Notes under the pieces: model-generated
Seen by the model: only the letters and a program-made list of their open reading frames with translations
The model's database searches: none
What the model was told of the DNA's origin: nothing
In this document: in pieces, positions 11,648 through 25,000 of the stretch
How the letters are laid out: every line of letters starts with the position of its first letter
Position numbering within the stretch: position 1 is the first letter of the stretch
Assembly (NCBI GenBank): GCA_029783825.1
Contig: JAREIK010003088.1
Location: 1,418,084 to 1,482,083, forward strand
Source of the DNA: Sapria himalayana
Lineage: Eukaryota; Streptophyta; Magnoliopsida; Malpighiales; Rafflesiaceae
Direction of reading: 5' to 3'
DNA: 64,000 bases
Translations under genes and position numbers: made by a program

Positions 11648-12932
11648 TCATATATTATACCTTTCATGGATGAAAAGAAGTATACAATTTGTCATTTTAC
11701 GCATCCAACTTATAGAATCACCATTCGAGATGAAAATGTATCCACTTGTAGACCTTCAAATATCCACATCTCCATCTCATTCATTATTAACTGATCTACC
11801 AATTTGAAAGATCTCCTCATTGTTAATTCTACAAAATTATAAAACATAACTAATAGTACAATTAATATATCTAAGTATTTGTTTGATTGCATTCAAATGC
11901 TCAGTTCCTAGATCAGATATAATATGCTCAATACTCTCACAACATGCAAAATATGTCTAGTATATATTGTGAAATGCACGAGGCTCCCAATTATATTGGC
12001 ATGTGAATGAAAGTCATCTTTTCTTCTTTAGATGAGTGGTCGAGCATTGCTCGACTGTTAGTTTCATACTAATCACCATGTGAGTTCCCATTGACTTATA
12101 TTCATCCATATTGTATCTCTGAATAATGTCTTTCACATCTCTTTGATGGTCGAGACGCAATGTCTTCTTCTCCTAATCTCACTGGATCTCTGTGCTAAGT
12201 ATAATATTTGCTACTATGAGATTAGTCTAATCAAACTTGTTGGCAGACAACCTTTTCACTGAAATAATTATGTCCATGTTATTCCCCACTAGTAGTATGA
12301 AATATGCATATAAAGTTAGAATGATAAAATATCTTCCTAATCTTTTAATGTAGGCGTAATGATCAGCCTCATGTTTACTAAATCTCGAATATAATACAAA
12401 AAAAAAATCAATTTTTTGATATCACACATGAGGAGACTATTTTAGCTTGTGCAAAGACTTCTCTAGCTTACGCAATTAACTTTTATTGCCTTTCACTTTT
12501 AATCTAGTCAGTTATTTCATAAAAATTTTTTCCTTCATGTCACTGCAGAGAAATGATGTATTCATACCAAACTATTAAATTTCCACATCTTACCATGATG
12601 TGGTAGCTAATATTATCTAGATTGGAGTCATCTTTGCTACGGGCGAGAAAATCTCATTACAGTCAATGTCTTCCTCTTAAGAATACCTTTTGGTAACTAA
12701 TCATGCATTGTATTTCTTTATTTTCTATCTGTCTTTAGTTTTCATTTGTAAATCCACTTGCATCTCATTACCTTTCGATCCAAAGACAATTTCATAAGAT
12801 TCCAAGCATAACTATTCTTCGGGGATTATAGTTACTCCTCATTGATTTGCCCATTATATAATGATTTCTTAAGTCTCTAGCCTCTGACATAATAGTGGAC
12901 TCATCTCTTTTAGTATGTTGAGCCTCTAACAC
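11648..12932. other. Intergenic DNA, no gene seen
   Basis: Composition is less AT-rich than the surroundings, with scattered motifs that resemble decayed copia-like coding sequence on the minus strand (around 11900-12830), but I could not follow a frame. No clear feature. Confidence 0.4.
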
Positions 12933-13243
12933 TAGAGGTGTCACCCAGGCCGGCTCGGCACGACACACCGGCACGGGTTCGTCCCGTGTCGGTTGTCCCC
13001 CGAGCCCGGCCCTGCGGTCGCCCCTCCCGCAAAAAAGACCGCGGGTCGGGTCTGATTCGACCCGACCCGTGGTCCCACGAAGCCCAAACCGTGTAGACAT
13101 GTCGGCCTGAGCGGGCCCGGCACGGCATGCCAGTCCTGCGGGCCGGGCCTGGCCCGCATTTTTTAAATCATGCCTGGCCCGGCAGGAAGGCACGCTCGTG
13201 CTAAAAAAATGGGCCGTGCCGGCCCGGCCCGTTTGACATCTCT
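12933..13243. mobile_element. Small non-autonomous hAT element (311 bp)
   Basis: The left end is tagaggtgtca and the right end tttgacatctct. The GC-rich inside includes a cccctcccgc block and a gacccgacccgtgg block that match, inverted, the subterminal region of the transposase-bearing hAT remnant at 6530-6640. No clear target duplication is visible. It is probably an internally deleted derivative of that lineage. Confidence 0.72.
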
Positions 13244-14460
13244 TTCATGATGTTGAACCTAATCGCGATATTATATTTCTATTCTATGATTGGAGTTTGT
13301 TTTTCTTCACATACTACTCAGAAATAAATAACTCAACTATAACTATGATAGTACTTCTCATTAGTTTATACAAATTTTCACACATTGCTCTGCGAGCAAT
13401 TACCATTGTTGTTCATGTCATATTGCAAGATTTATCATCACGGATGAACATACCAACATCAATCATTATACTTATAGAAATTAAATTTTTATTTATGTTT
13501 CATCGTGTGTCTTCATCTTTACTCTCACATGACTAATTATCTTAATTATTGAGTTATTTTTCATTTTTAAAACTCTCCTAACCAGTCCTCATAATGATTG
13601 AATCAACATCGGCGATGAGTCATGTCATATGGCATGCATGTGTTGATAAACTATATATCCACAAAAACATGAGATACACAGGCCCGGCAAAATGTAGGTC
13701 TCCGCCAAAAGAGGGCTCCTTGACAACCATGTCAACTCTCTCTCGAGGTGTGATTTGTGATAACAAAGTTGTGACCCAAGCTGACACTCTTTCAAGTTTT
13801 CGACAATCCTTCTTCAAATGCCTAGGTCTACTGCAAAACTATCATTTCAACGTTAACTAAACCACACTTTTTGAGCTTCCTCTTGACTTTCACTTATTTC
13901 TAGGCCAATTTAATCTCTGATCTTCAGTCTTATAGGTATTTTTGGTCTACAATGAGCTACCATGATTCCATCTTTAGACCAAGATGCACCACTGTGTTAT
14001 GCCATTGGCCCTTAATTGCATGGGTCGTGCCTAATCATCTTGGGTCAGGTTGTTCCAATCCCCACCATGGTCGAGCACCGTGCACAGCTCGAACCCAAGC
14101 TATCTTGGATTATGTCTAGGCTAGCCTCATTCAATCCAGTCTAGCCTAGGTTAGGTCCATAAAAGCATATATTGACCAATAAATAATGATTGACAAATAT
14201 ACTATGTGGTGCATATCTAACATTCATGGGGATGAAAGTCATATCCAATGGGATTAGGCAACTTGCTCATTTACTAATCAAACAACCATATTATTGGTCG
14301 AGCTATATTTAACACTCATCAATCATTTGCTAATAGATTGGCTTATTATAATTGATAATTATTTAGTAATTCATTTAATTTCTACAAATATTTTTCAAAA
14401 TGTTTTCATAATCATAAAATATACTTTTATATATTCTATGGTAAATATTTATATATTATA
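13244..14460. other. Intergenic DNA with a decayed GC-rich patch
   Basis: No gene recognised. At 13960-14165 the motifs ggtcgtgcc, gtgcacagctcg and repeated ctagcct recall a much-decayed member of the GC-rich element families, but no ends can be placed. Confidence 0.35.
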
Positions 14461-14469
14461 TTACCCACG

Positions 14470-14630
14470 ATATCGTAGTTTGGTTGGCACACAAAAAATG
14501 AATGTTCTTACTTTGAGACTACGAGTTTAATCCTCGTTGTTGTTGCATATACTCTATATGATGTCTATCAATATATGAGTCAGAGAAATAACACGAGTCG
14601 AGTCGATAAGATAAAAATAAAAAAATATTT
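14470..14630 (+). mobile_element. Possible tRNA-derived SINE
   Basis: A box-A-like tagtttggttgg is followed about 50 bp later by a box-B-like gagtttaatcctcg. The sequence then runs to an A-rich tail (ataaaaataaaaaa) near 14625. The order and spacing suit a plant SINE head and body. It does not fold as a true tRNA in my reading. No target duplication was found. Confidence 0.4.
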
Positions 14631-14639
14631 ATATATTTT

Positions 14640-15157
14640 ATAACTATCACTAATTAATGGTTTATTATAATATTTTTCTCTTGATAATAAAATTATATGT
14701 CCTTTTTAATAAATTATTAAAATTAAAATAGTTACTGCGCATCTCAACACATGCATATACAAAGTGAATTCACTAAAAAACACTTAAATAAAAAACACAC
14801 CAAGTTATAGTTCATCAAGGGAGATATTTGTTTTTGCGTATAAAAAACAAAAACTTTTAAAAAGGGATATTAAAAAATCAAAAAAAAAAAACACCCAAAA
14901 ATATAAAATAATTGCATATTTGTGCATTGAAATTAGAAATTCAATTTTGCCCCAAAACATAATATATATATTAATATTAAGTATGTGTGTTCTAATTTGA
15001 TCTTCATATGTCATGTGATATTTTTTGATTACATTTTTTTTTTTAGTATGTTGACATGTTATTTTGGGATAAAAATTATCATAATTAAAAAAATGTACTA
15101 AATTCCAAATTATATATAATTATATAAAATGAATTTACATAGTTATGTGTTATTTTA
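14640..15157. other. AT-rich intergenic DNA
   Basis: No coding or repeat structure beyond runs of A and T. Confidence 0.5.
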
Positions 15158-15410
15158 TATAAATAAATAAATAAATAAACAAATAAATAAACAAATAAAT
15201 AAACAAATAAATAAACAAATAAATAAACAAATAAATAAACAAATAAATAAACAAATAAATAAACAAATAAATAAACAAATAAATAAACAAATAAATAAAC
15301 AAATAAATAAACAAATAAATATAAATAAAAAAATAAAAAAATAAAAAAATAAAAAAATAAAAAAATAAAAAAATAAAAAAATAAAAAAAACACAAAAACA
15401 CAAAAACAAA

Positions 15411-15445
<35 letters not shown>

Positions 15446-15465
15446 AATATATATATATATATATG
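15158..15465. repeat. Compound microsatellite with a 12-bp unit
   Basis: About thirteen copies of the 12-bp unit aaataaataaac run from 15168 to 15320, followed by (aaaaaat)n to about 15388, an acacaaaa patch, (aaat)n and then (at)n to 15463. On the minus strand it reads as open frames of repeated FIYLFIC residues, which are artefacts of the repeat. Confidence 0.95.
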
Positions 15466-16076
15466 TTGATTTATATATATGTTTGAATATATACATATAT
15501 GTTCATACATATAAATATATTTATATATACTTATATATGTGTTTTCATTTATAATTTTTTTTTAATATAAATATTTAAATCTATTTATTACACAAAAATA
15601 GTTGTGATGTTGGTAATTGAAGGACTTGTGTTTGAATGCCATATTATCCCTACTATAGCATTGACTGGTTTTTGAATTTCTAATGATAGGTTACCAAATA
15701 ATTAAAATAAATTTATTTTTTTTTTAATTTTGGAGGGTAAAATTAAGTTAATGAATTTAAATGCATAAAAACTTAATAAATTTAGAATTGGTGTAATTTT
15801 TTTTAATAATAAAAAATGTGGAGTACAAACACCAAATATTTTGTTTTTTGTGTATCAAAATATAAATATAATTCTTCGATTTTCCCTTAGTCCGACATTT
15901 AATGGCTCAATTGGTGATTCAGCGTGGCACCCGATTCTGGATCACGATCACCACCGAAATATCCGCCATGCTGCGAAGCTTCTCTTCAAGATAATAACAG
16001 AGCCGAGTTTGAAGCATTGTGATCGTCGCCATTTTCCCTCCTCGACCGTCGTATGTTCCAGCTCCCAGGACCACCC
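15466..16076. other. Upstream region of KASI
   Basis: AT-rich to about 15880, then normal composition into the first exon. The promoter and 5' leader of KASI should lie here. I could not fix a TATA box or start site. Confidence 0.5.
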
Positions 16077-19000
16077 ATGCAAGCCCTACAACTACCGACT
16101 CTCTCCATATCCCCGCGAGCAGCTCCCAACGAACCATACTATGCAAACAGCCGCAGAAAATTCTCTGTCAGTGCTGCGGCACCGCTCCATGGCTCAGCTG
16201 CTTCCTCGCCGAAGCGACAGAGGGATCCGAAGAAGCGGATAGTGATCACTGGTATGGGACTGGTATCTGTGTTCGGGAACGATGTTGATGTTTACTACGA
16301 GAAATTACTTGCCGGACAGAGTGGAATCGGACCGATTGATCGATTCGATGCGTCCAAATTTCCGACTAGATTTGCTGGCCAGATCCACGGCTTCAAATCG
16401 CAAGGGTATGTGGACGGGAAGAACGACAGGAGGCTCGATGATTGTTTGAGGTATTGCATTGTTGCAGGAAAGAAGGCGCTCGAAAATGCAGATCTCGGAG
16501 GGGACGATATAACCAAGGTTAAATGCTCTAGTATTTTTCATCGTCTTGTTATCTTCTTCTATTTTCAATAGATCAGCATGCAATATCTGGATTACACTTG
16601 GCAATGGCGAATCATTTCTATCGCAGTCTCCCCTTCCAATTAGGCATCACAGTAACAGGGTGCCTTAGGTTTTCTTTTTTCTCCTGCTTCTTTTCACTCG
16701 CATCGTAACAATTGTAACGGATCTGACCGAATCAAGCTGCTGCGACACAAGTTAATCGAGAATGTGACCCAATCTGAGTTAGTATTTAAGAGCTTCATGA
16801 TTCCTAGCTGGCCAAACCTAAATCTTCTCAATTTTCATGGAGCACACAATCACGAATCTCAGTGTTCATCTCATATACGTCACCACTCGTTCATCTCTTC
16901 TACATAATTGAAAAATTAGTGCAGATCTCTTTCTTTAGAATTCGCTGCTGGATAACTTGTTTGGTTTGGTTGTGTCTGTTTGCCCACATTAGATTCTAAC
17001 AAACAACGTGTTGGCTTCTGGGGTGCCTAGATGCTCCATGTGCACCTTGCTCGAGGCATTCCTAGCATATCTTAGTGCAGCTTTATGCCATCATCTATTT
17101 TTTATCTAAGATAATTTTTGTCCAATAATTATTTATTGATATTAAATATGTACATCAACGTAAATTTTATTAAAATGATTTTTTATAAATTTTCATTTCA
17201 AAAATGTTATTACCCATTGACATAATAAAAATGCATTATAGAAAAAAATATATAATTATTATAAAAAATAACAATAAAATATAAAAAAAATGATATAATT
17301 ATGAAATAATAAACTATAATAAAGGAAAAATATAAGTTCTCATGATCAAAATGTGCAGTGAGAATGTCTGATGATCATATCCAAAGAGTAAATAATAAAA
17401 AAAAATAAAAAAAAAATCATAATATTTTCTCTCAATGTGAAGTAGAAATATTAAGAACACGGTGTTTAGAGAAAGAAAAGTGAGTCTAGATTTCTAATAG
17501 ACATTCATGAAGATATTGATTGATTAATCTACTATATGATTATAGGTTATAATAATAATTTTATCATAAATTATCTCTCTGAAAAAAAAATAATTTATTT
17601 GTATATTTTGTTAGCTCTTGAAATATCAGATTGAAAATTATATATCTTTATATAAAATAGTAAAAAAATTAAATATATAATTTTCTCAAGATGATGTATG
17701 ATCTAAAATATCTCATAAATAACTTTACTTCTTACTTGAACTCTACCTCTGTATTAGTTCTCAAGGCCATCATCTATTCATAATTTTTATGAGTTCAGAT
17801 TATTTTAAAGAAAAATTATAAAATCATATAGTAAATATTTTCTCAGCATAAACTAATATCCAACTTGAATTTTAAAATCTAAACTCAAAGAAAGTGCTCT
17901 TGATCTATAAAAAAAATAACAAAACCAAAATTCTTTTATACATAATTTAGTATGCAAAGAGCTATATTTGAGTAGACATGTCATGGATAATTTAGGAATG
18001 CTTAAATATTATGATTATTTAAGTTTATATTTAGTCTTATGTTTTAATTAAATAGTTTATTTTTTTTTTTATTTTCTTGCATATAGTTGAGTCAACTAGA
18101 GAACTTATATTAGATAAAAAAATTAATACCCAACTCAATAAACGTATTAACTTGAGTATAATTCATATGAATAATCTTTGTGAGAGTATTAATTATATAT
18201 TTTCTCAATGATTGAAGATATTTATTGGGCCGAGTAAGTTTTTAAATTTCTTAGTGAATATTTTAAAAATCAATATAAATTTGGCATCTAATTTTCTTTA
18301 AAATTAAAAATAATATGGTATATAATTGCTTAAATCAAAATTGATGATTATCTGTGAATATATTGTAAATTAATTTCTCAGTGATTACTTAAAATAATAT
18401 TATATATTTTATGATTTATAAGTTAAATATGTCTGTACTATCTAAAATTTAGGTGAATATTTCATGTATCTTTCATTCTCAAGATCATGGTGAATAAAGG
18501 GATTGTTCACCTTTATTAGACTTTTTTTTTTTTGATAATTTATTTTTTCATCTAAATTGTTTACACATTGAATATTTACATAAAATATATATTAAGGAAT
18601 ATTAGTTAGAGTATTCGCATACTTAGATTGCTCTACTAATTTTATCATGTCGCATACTTATTTTATATAAAAAAAATATATTTGATAAATATAATATATC
18701 ATTTAAAATATTAAATGAAATATGTCTCTTGCACTATGATTAAAGAAAAATATGGCCAAGTATATTTGAGGAGCTTAGGAAAATGTTTGCTATTGTTTTC
18801 TCATTAGCATATAAGTTGTAATAATTAAATAATCTTGAATTTTCTATTGATGAGATGACAATAATATTTTTTTTTTCATTTGTTCATAAATAATTGAATT
18901 ATGTGTATATTTTATGCCTTTTCTTTTAGAAAAAGCATAAAATATAGGTGCATATTTTTGTCTATCATAATTAAAGAGATGTAAATTAGAAAAATACAAA

Positions 19001-22000
19001 AAATATAATCCGCTAAATATTTTGATGACATGCATAATAATAATTTTAGTTAATCTCAGATAATTAAGTTTTTTTAACTATATGTTATTTTTTTGTTTTT
19101 TAAAAATAAGAGTGTTGAAATATTAATCTTTCTTAATCACTATTCTACACGAGAACATTGTGTACCGGCTACAACTTTTTAATTATATAATATTTTTTTT
19201 TCATAAATTTTTTTCATGTCTAGTAGAATTAGTTATAATATTTGAATCAAATGGAAAATTTGTATTCTAATGATGAAATTCTTATAGAGATAATTTAAAC
19301 ATTCAAATTAATAAAAAAAAGTAATTCTAAAATTTATTTTCATAATAATTTTTGATCAGTGTGTAACATTTTAATTATAAGAAAATATTTGAGTTGTTTA
19401 AGATTTATTATTTGAAATTAACTCTAAAAAAGATTTGAGTTGTTAGGTATCAATTCGTTATCACTTAAAGAAATAAGAATAATTTAAAATATAATCACCA
19501 AATTAAAATAAGTTGCTATCAAATCATATGCATCGTAGAATAATAAAATTTAATAAATATTCCACACGAATATTTTCTGTGATTTCTATTGCGAAGTATA
19601 TTTTTTATTTTAAACTAATAAATTAATTATACCTGATACAATAATATAAAAGAGTTTCATGATTTACTTTATGCAAGGTGTTAGCAAAAAATATCTAAAC
19701 ATTTTTTATGTTTGTTGATTTTCTAGCATTAAGTTGGGACGTACTTTATTTTTTTTTTAAATTTTAAAATTTATTTTTATACGAAACACTAAATTGAAAA
19801 TTGAAAGTAATCATAAATTTTACTTTATTATATGAAAATATATAAATATGTAAAAAAAATGTTAATTTTCTTTGACAAAGTTCATAATTTTTTTTTTACA
19901 AATCATAAATAATCAAAATAAAATATGTCACTACTCAGTAATATGTATATTCTAATTGATATTACATATATCAACATGAACTATTGAATTTAATACAATA
20001 AAAGTTAAGTAAACATTATATTTTAGTTTAATCATCATGCAACTCATGATTCAAGTGAATGAATTATACTGCTTATAACCCCCTCCCTCCTCCTTCCTCC
20101 CCTATCTTCTTCGAAATCACCACGCGAAGGACCCCTACCTCCCCCGATGTCGTCAGGCACTCGACATCATCGGGCACTTAGCATCGTCAGTCGTGTTGGA
20201 GTTATTGGCATAATAAAAATGCATCGGATTCATATCCGATACATCGTTACAAATGCCACGTGACATATTAAACATGGTCCGATAAACGATATGCCACGTG
20301 ATGCATCGGACATGTATCCGTGCTGTGTTCGTACCGTGTCCACGTGTTTGACACGTGGACACAGCTGTAGGGAGCCATATCCATGCTTCATTGCTTTTGA
20401 ATTCAAAGATTGAGAGAACAAGAAGAGTTATTTTGAGAGATATTGCAAAATTTATTTTAGTACTTATCTCAAAGTTTGATTGAGAGTTGGAATAAATTTG
20501 TGTATATTTTTTTTTGTGAAGTTTTTTCACCTCAAATCATCTCTCTATTGCAAAGTGAGATAAGTTGACTCTGTTATGAGGAGCTAGAGACTTTGTATTT
20601 TTATTTGAGACTATTTTTAAGTGTTATAGAGATTTCCGTAACACGAGGTTAATTTTTTTTAACTTTTTTTTCATCCTCTCACTAATTTTTTTTTATCAAT
20701 CACAGGATAGATGTATAAGATAAATTTTCACACTGGTCAATCATCATAGTAGTGATTGTGACCAAACACATTTAATTTTAGAGCTTTTATGAGATCCAAT
20801 ATATTTGTGATGGTTTAAATGTATTTGACACGAGGTTAAGCTGTGGTTATAAATTTAAACATTCTATGATTAGGTGTATAATTAATGCGACATTGTGTGG
20901 ATTGATTATGAACATGTTATCAAATGATGTGCATTATTTATTTGAAAAGTTAAAAAAATTGATTATCAAACTCCAATGATTATGTCTTCGAGAGAAAACA
21001 AGTTAGAGTATTGAAGTTTAACAAATTTACCACCTTAGAAGTAAAAATAAATGATTTTCTTAAGAAGCTAGTATAATATTATTACACACTAATTTGCTAT
21101 AATAACTATTTTGCTATAATAAGAAATGAAGAACTTAGATATTGTTTATCAAGTTGAGGAGGTCAATAATTTGCAAAATAAAGAGTATATGTTTTGACCT
21201 AATACTATTATCTTTACACACTAATTTTTGGATGTGAGAAATCACAAAAAAATTTCATGTGGAAGCCATGGTAATGGGCGGAAAAATGTTGGATAAATCC
21301 CACAAAATTTTAAAAAATAATTTTATAGAGTATAATAATAAAGGAGGATCAAGCTTGAATTATCAGTATTTAAAGGTAAAATAAAAATTTTTTATCAACG
21401 ATAAATTGATTTCATTACTAACCTAGACAAAGAGAAAAAATGATCTTTAAGAAAATCTTATGGAAAGGTTTGAGATAAGATTAGAACACACGAATGCGAC
21501 AATAAGAAATAAAGAATCAGGCCAGACAATTGACTTTATCAGTAAAAAATGAAGAATGTTAATGAGCTACCAAGCGATAATGAGATAAATTTAAAGAAGT
21601 ACTTGTCGATTATATTTTGGAAGTAGGAAAGAGCTAAAAGGGAAACAATAGGAGGAAGCTGAAATAGAGGAAGATGGAACTGATAGTGCCTTAACTTTTT
21701 CAAAAGTAGGGGCGTCCAATGCCATGACTTTTTCTGAAGCCGCACCTAATGAACTGTATGCCTAGCTCACACCAAATTATGTAAAGTTCATAAAATATGT
21801 CATGAGTAGTAAGAGAAAGTTAAAGACATGAAATTATGAACAAATTCAAGAAATATAATATGATTATTCAACAACTCTCAAGGAGATTGAAGGTGGTGGC
21901 AACAAAGATAACAAAAAAGTGGGTAGGGGTGAACGATCGGTCAACAAGATATAGGCTGACCCGACCAAAAACACAAAGCTAAAATAAAGAAAACAATGGA

Positions 22001-25000
22001 GGTGTTGTTCTGTGATGTTTTGTACATTGCGTGCAATTGTGGGTGCAATGGGGTGCAGTGTGTGCAAACTCATGGCAACGAAGGTGTTGTAACTACCATG
22101 GAGGAATTAAAAATTCCTTGCTTCATTTAGTACTTGCCCGAACTAGCTACTCATAGATGTAGAATATTTATCATTGAATAAATTTTCTTCTTTCTTAGAA
22201 GCTTTTTTAGGTCATTTGGTTGCTATTGATCAAAATATTATGTATTCTCAGCTTGGATATTTATCGTTGAATAAATTGAATATCATGGAATCTAACATGA
22301 AAGGGATAATTTTTATTAATTATTAGATATGAGATGTGTTAGTTAGAAAAATATACTAAATATTCTTATCTGAGCATATCAAGAGGATATTAGAAAGAAT
22401 ATATTTTATTCTGCGTATGTTTTCTAATCTTGTAGAACTATCACATTGAGGTGTCAAATGGGTAGGCTCGACCTGGCTTAGCATAAGCATTTCACGGCTC
22501 AATCGTTCTCGTGCTCGGCACGACACACTACAATATCATACCTCGGCTCATTGTGCCGTGCCACACACGTGGGCACGGCATGCATGATTATGCACTGAAT
22601 GTGGTCAATATGAGTGATGCTCGACATGTGAGGCTTATCGAGCCCCGAAAAGGTGAAGATGCTCGGTGACACGACGGCCCATTGTTGAAACCTAACTTTT
22701 TTAAAAAAAATTAGGGTTTGTCCGACCCGAGTCAGGTGAACCCGGTGGTATTTAGGCCACGGGTACATTCCGGGCCGACACTGTAAAGTAAGGTGTCGGT
22801 CCAGGCAGGACACGGTATCCTAGTTGGGCGGCCTAAAATCGTGCCGGCTCGTTTGACACCTCTACTATTATACATGATAATTTAAAGTATTTTATTATTT
22901 TTATTAATCTTTATACTAGATAAATAAATTGAATATAATGAAATTAGGCAATATAGTTATTTATTATTAGATAAGTTGAATATTATAAAAATTTGAAATT
23001 GTATGTGAGAGGTGCTAGTTATTTATTTTTAAATAAAAGATTTCAAATTGTGTATTTTTTATAATTTTTTGTCAAATAATTAAAATAAATTTTGAATATG
23101 TTATTAAAATATTAAGAATTGATATTATTTTTAGAGAGAAATAATATTATATGTTATTTTTGTTCAGTTAGATGTCTTATTTTGTCATTTCATATTGTAT
23201 TTCATATCTATTTGTTTTTTTTTTATTATTTATCCAAAAATTTTGGGTAAACTTATTTTGTTTAGGACCTTTCATCTGATAGAAAAAAAATAATTGTATG
23301 TTTCATCATGTATGCATTCTCTAAGTATTCTAATGTAGGGCCGGCAAGGCATGCTACAGTGCCGTGCCCTGTCCCGTTCCGGCCACATCCTCATTACTAG
23401 TCGTGCTGTGTCGGGCCGAGGGATTTAGGCCTGCATGCGTGCCAAGCACGGCACAAGTGCCTGGTATGTGGGCACGGCATGGGGTGACCATGCACCGAGC
23501 ATGGTCACGATAGGGGAACAAAGAGCTAATGCCCGATGGGCGACGACGGCACCCAGGGATGAATTGGCCCGAACCTGGGTGGATTTGGGTCGTGTGTTCG
23601 TGTTGGGCCCGACCTCCAAGGGACTGTGCCGTTTCATGCACGGCACGCCAATCGGTTGGGCCTAAAAAAATTGGGGCTTGCCAGACTCAGCACGTTTGAC
23701 ACCTCTATGATAAACTTTGTTTTTGATAAACTAAGTACAATAATCTTTAATGATGCATGAAGTCTTGTCCTGAAGCTTTTGGACGATCTTATAATAAATT
23801 CTTGACCTAATCGAAAGGTTAGTCAACTTAACTTTAGTCTGATAATGAGAGAATTAACACAAATTTATGCTGTGCATTATTGTTATATTTTTTGCCCTAT
23901 AGCTAAATTGATCACTATTATATAATTATTTTTTATTGTTGTCTCTCACATGTAAATTATATATAAATTTGATATACAGAGAATATTACTCAAAAGTAAT
24001 TAAGAAAAAATAATTTTATAATAACTATCGGGTTTTGCTATTTTAGGAAGTGTGAGTATGATGTGTAGAATATTGAAGACTTTTTATAATATGAAGTAAT
24101 TTTTTAGAGCATAATTTAATTAATTTTCTGGTTACTTTTGACCTAATAAGAAGCATGTTAGATTATTCTTTTATTAACCTAATAGGATTATCTTCTTTTT
24201 ACCAATGATGATATATTTATTCATGAATTATAAATGTGTTAAGTTGACTAGGTATCCATGAGCACGATACTAAGCACAAAGGAAGCACATATATGACTCC
24301 CTATAGGCGTGTCCGTGTGTCGGACACTCGGACACGCAGACATGGTACGGACACGGCACGGATACGTTTCCGATATGCCACGTGGCATATCGGATGGATG
24401 TGTTGGCTGGCGTATCCATGCCGACAATGCCCGATGACGTTGCTCATTATGGCTGATTCTGTGAGGCGGCGCAAGTGAGCGCGATTCTGTGGGGTGGCGG
24501 TAGGGGGCGGGCGTGATTTTGGGGAAGCACGGGGCGAGCACGATTTGAGTGATGCAGGGGCGGGCGCGATTCTGTGGAGAAGCAGGGCGGGATTTTGGGG
24601 GGAGGGGGGCCTGATTTTTATAAAATAAAAATTTTATATTTTTATATAATATAATAATATTATTAAATATTATTTTATATAATAAGATACTTATAAATAT
24701 GATCTTATAAAATAAAATAAAATACAATATTTTAATATAATAAAATAAAAAAATATGTATTTAATAAAATAAAATATATTTTTTTATTTTATAAAATACC
24801 TAATATTTATAAAGAATAATTTTTATTTTTATTTTTTTATTATGTTGTATTCCCGTATCCTGTCATATTGTATCCCTGTGTCCGTATCCGTGCTTATTAG
24901 CTAAGCACAATCCATATTAGTCATGCCAGGCACTGTACAACATGGTCTAGAATCATGTTTGGGCTTAGGGTTGTACTGGCTTGAGACACGACTCATGTGG

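Noticed and set aside
12792..13193. 133-codon minus-strand frame
   Set aside because: It runs through a small hAT element and into AT-rich flank; no domain.
15085..15510. Open frames of repeated FIYLFIC residues on the minus strand
   Set aside because: They are translations of a 12-bp microsatellite without stops; no start context, domain or homology.
15600..15665. Third SINE-like sequence (ggacttgtgtttgaatgcc)
   Set aside because: Only a weak box B and no convincing box A at the right distance.
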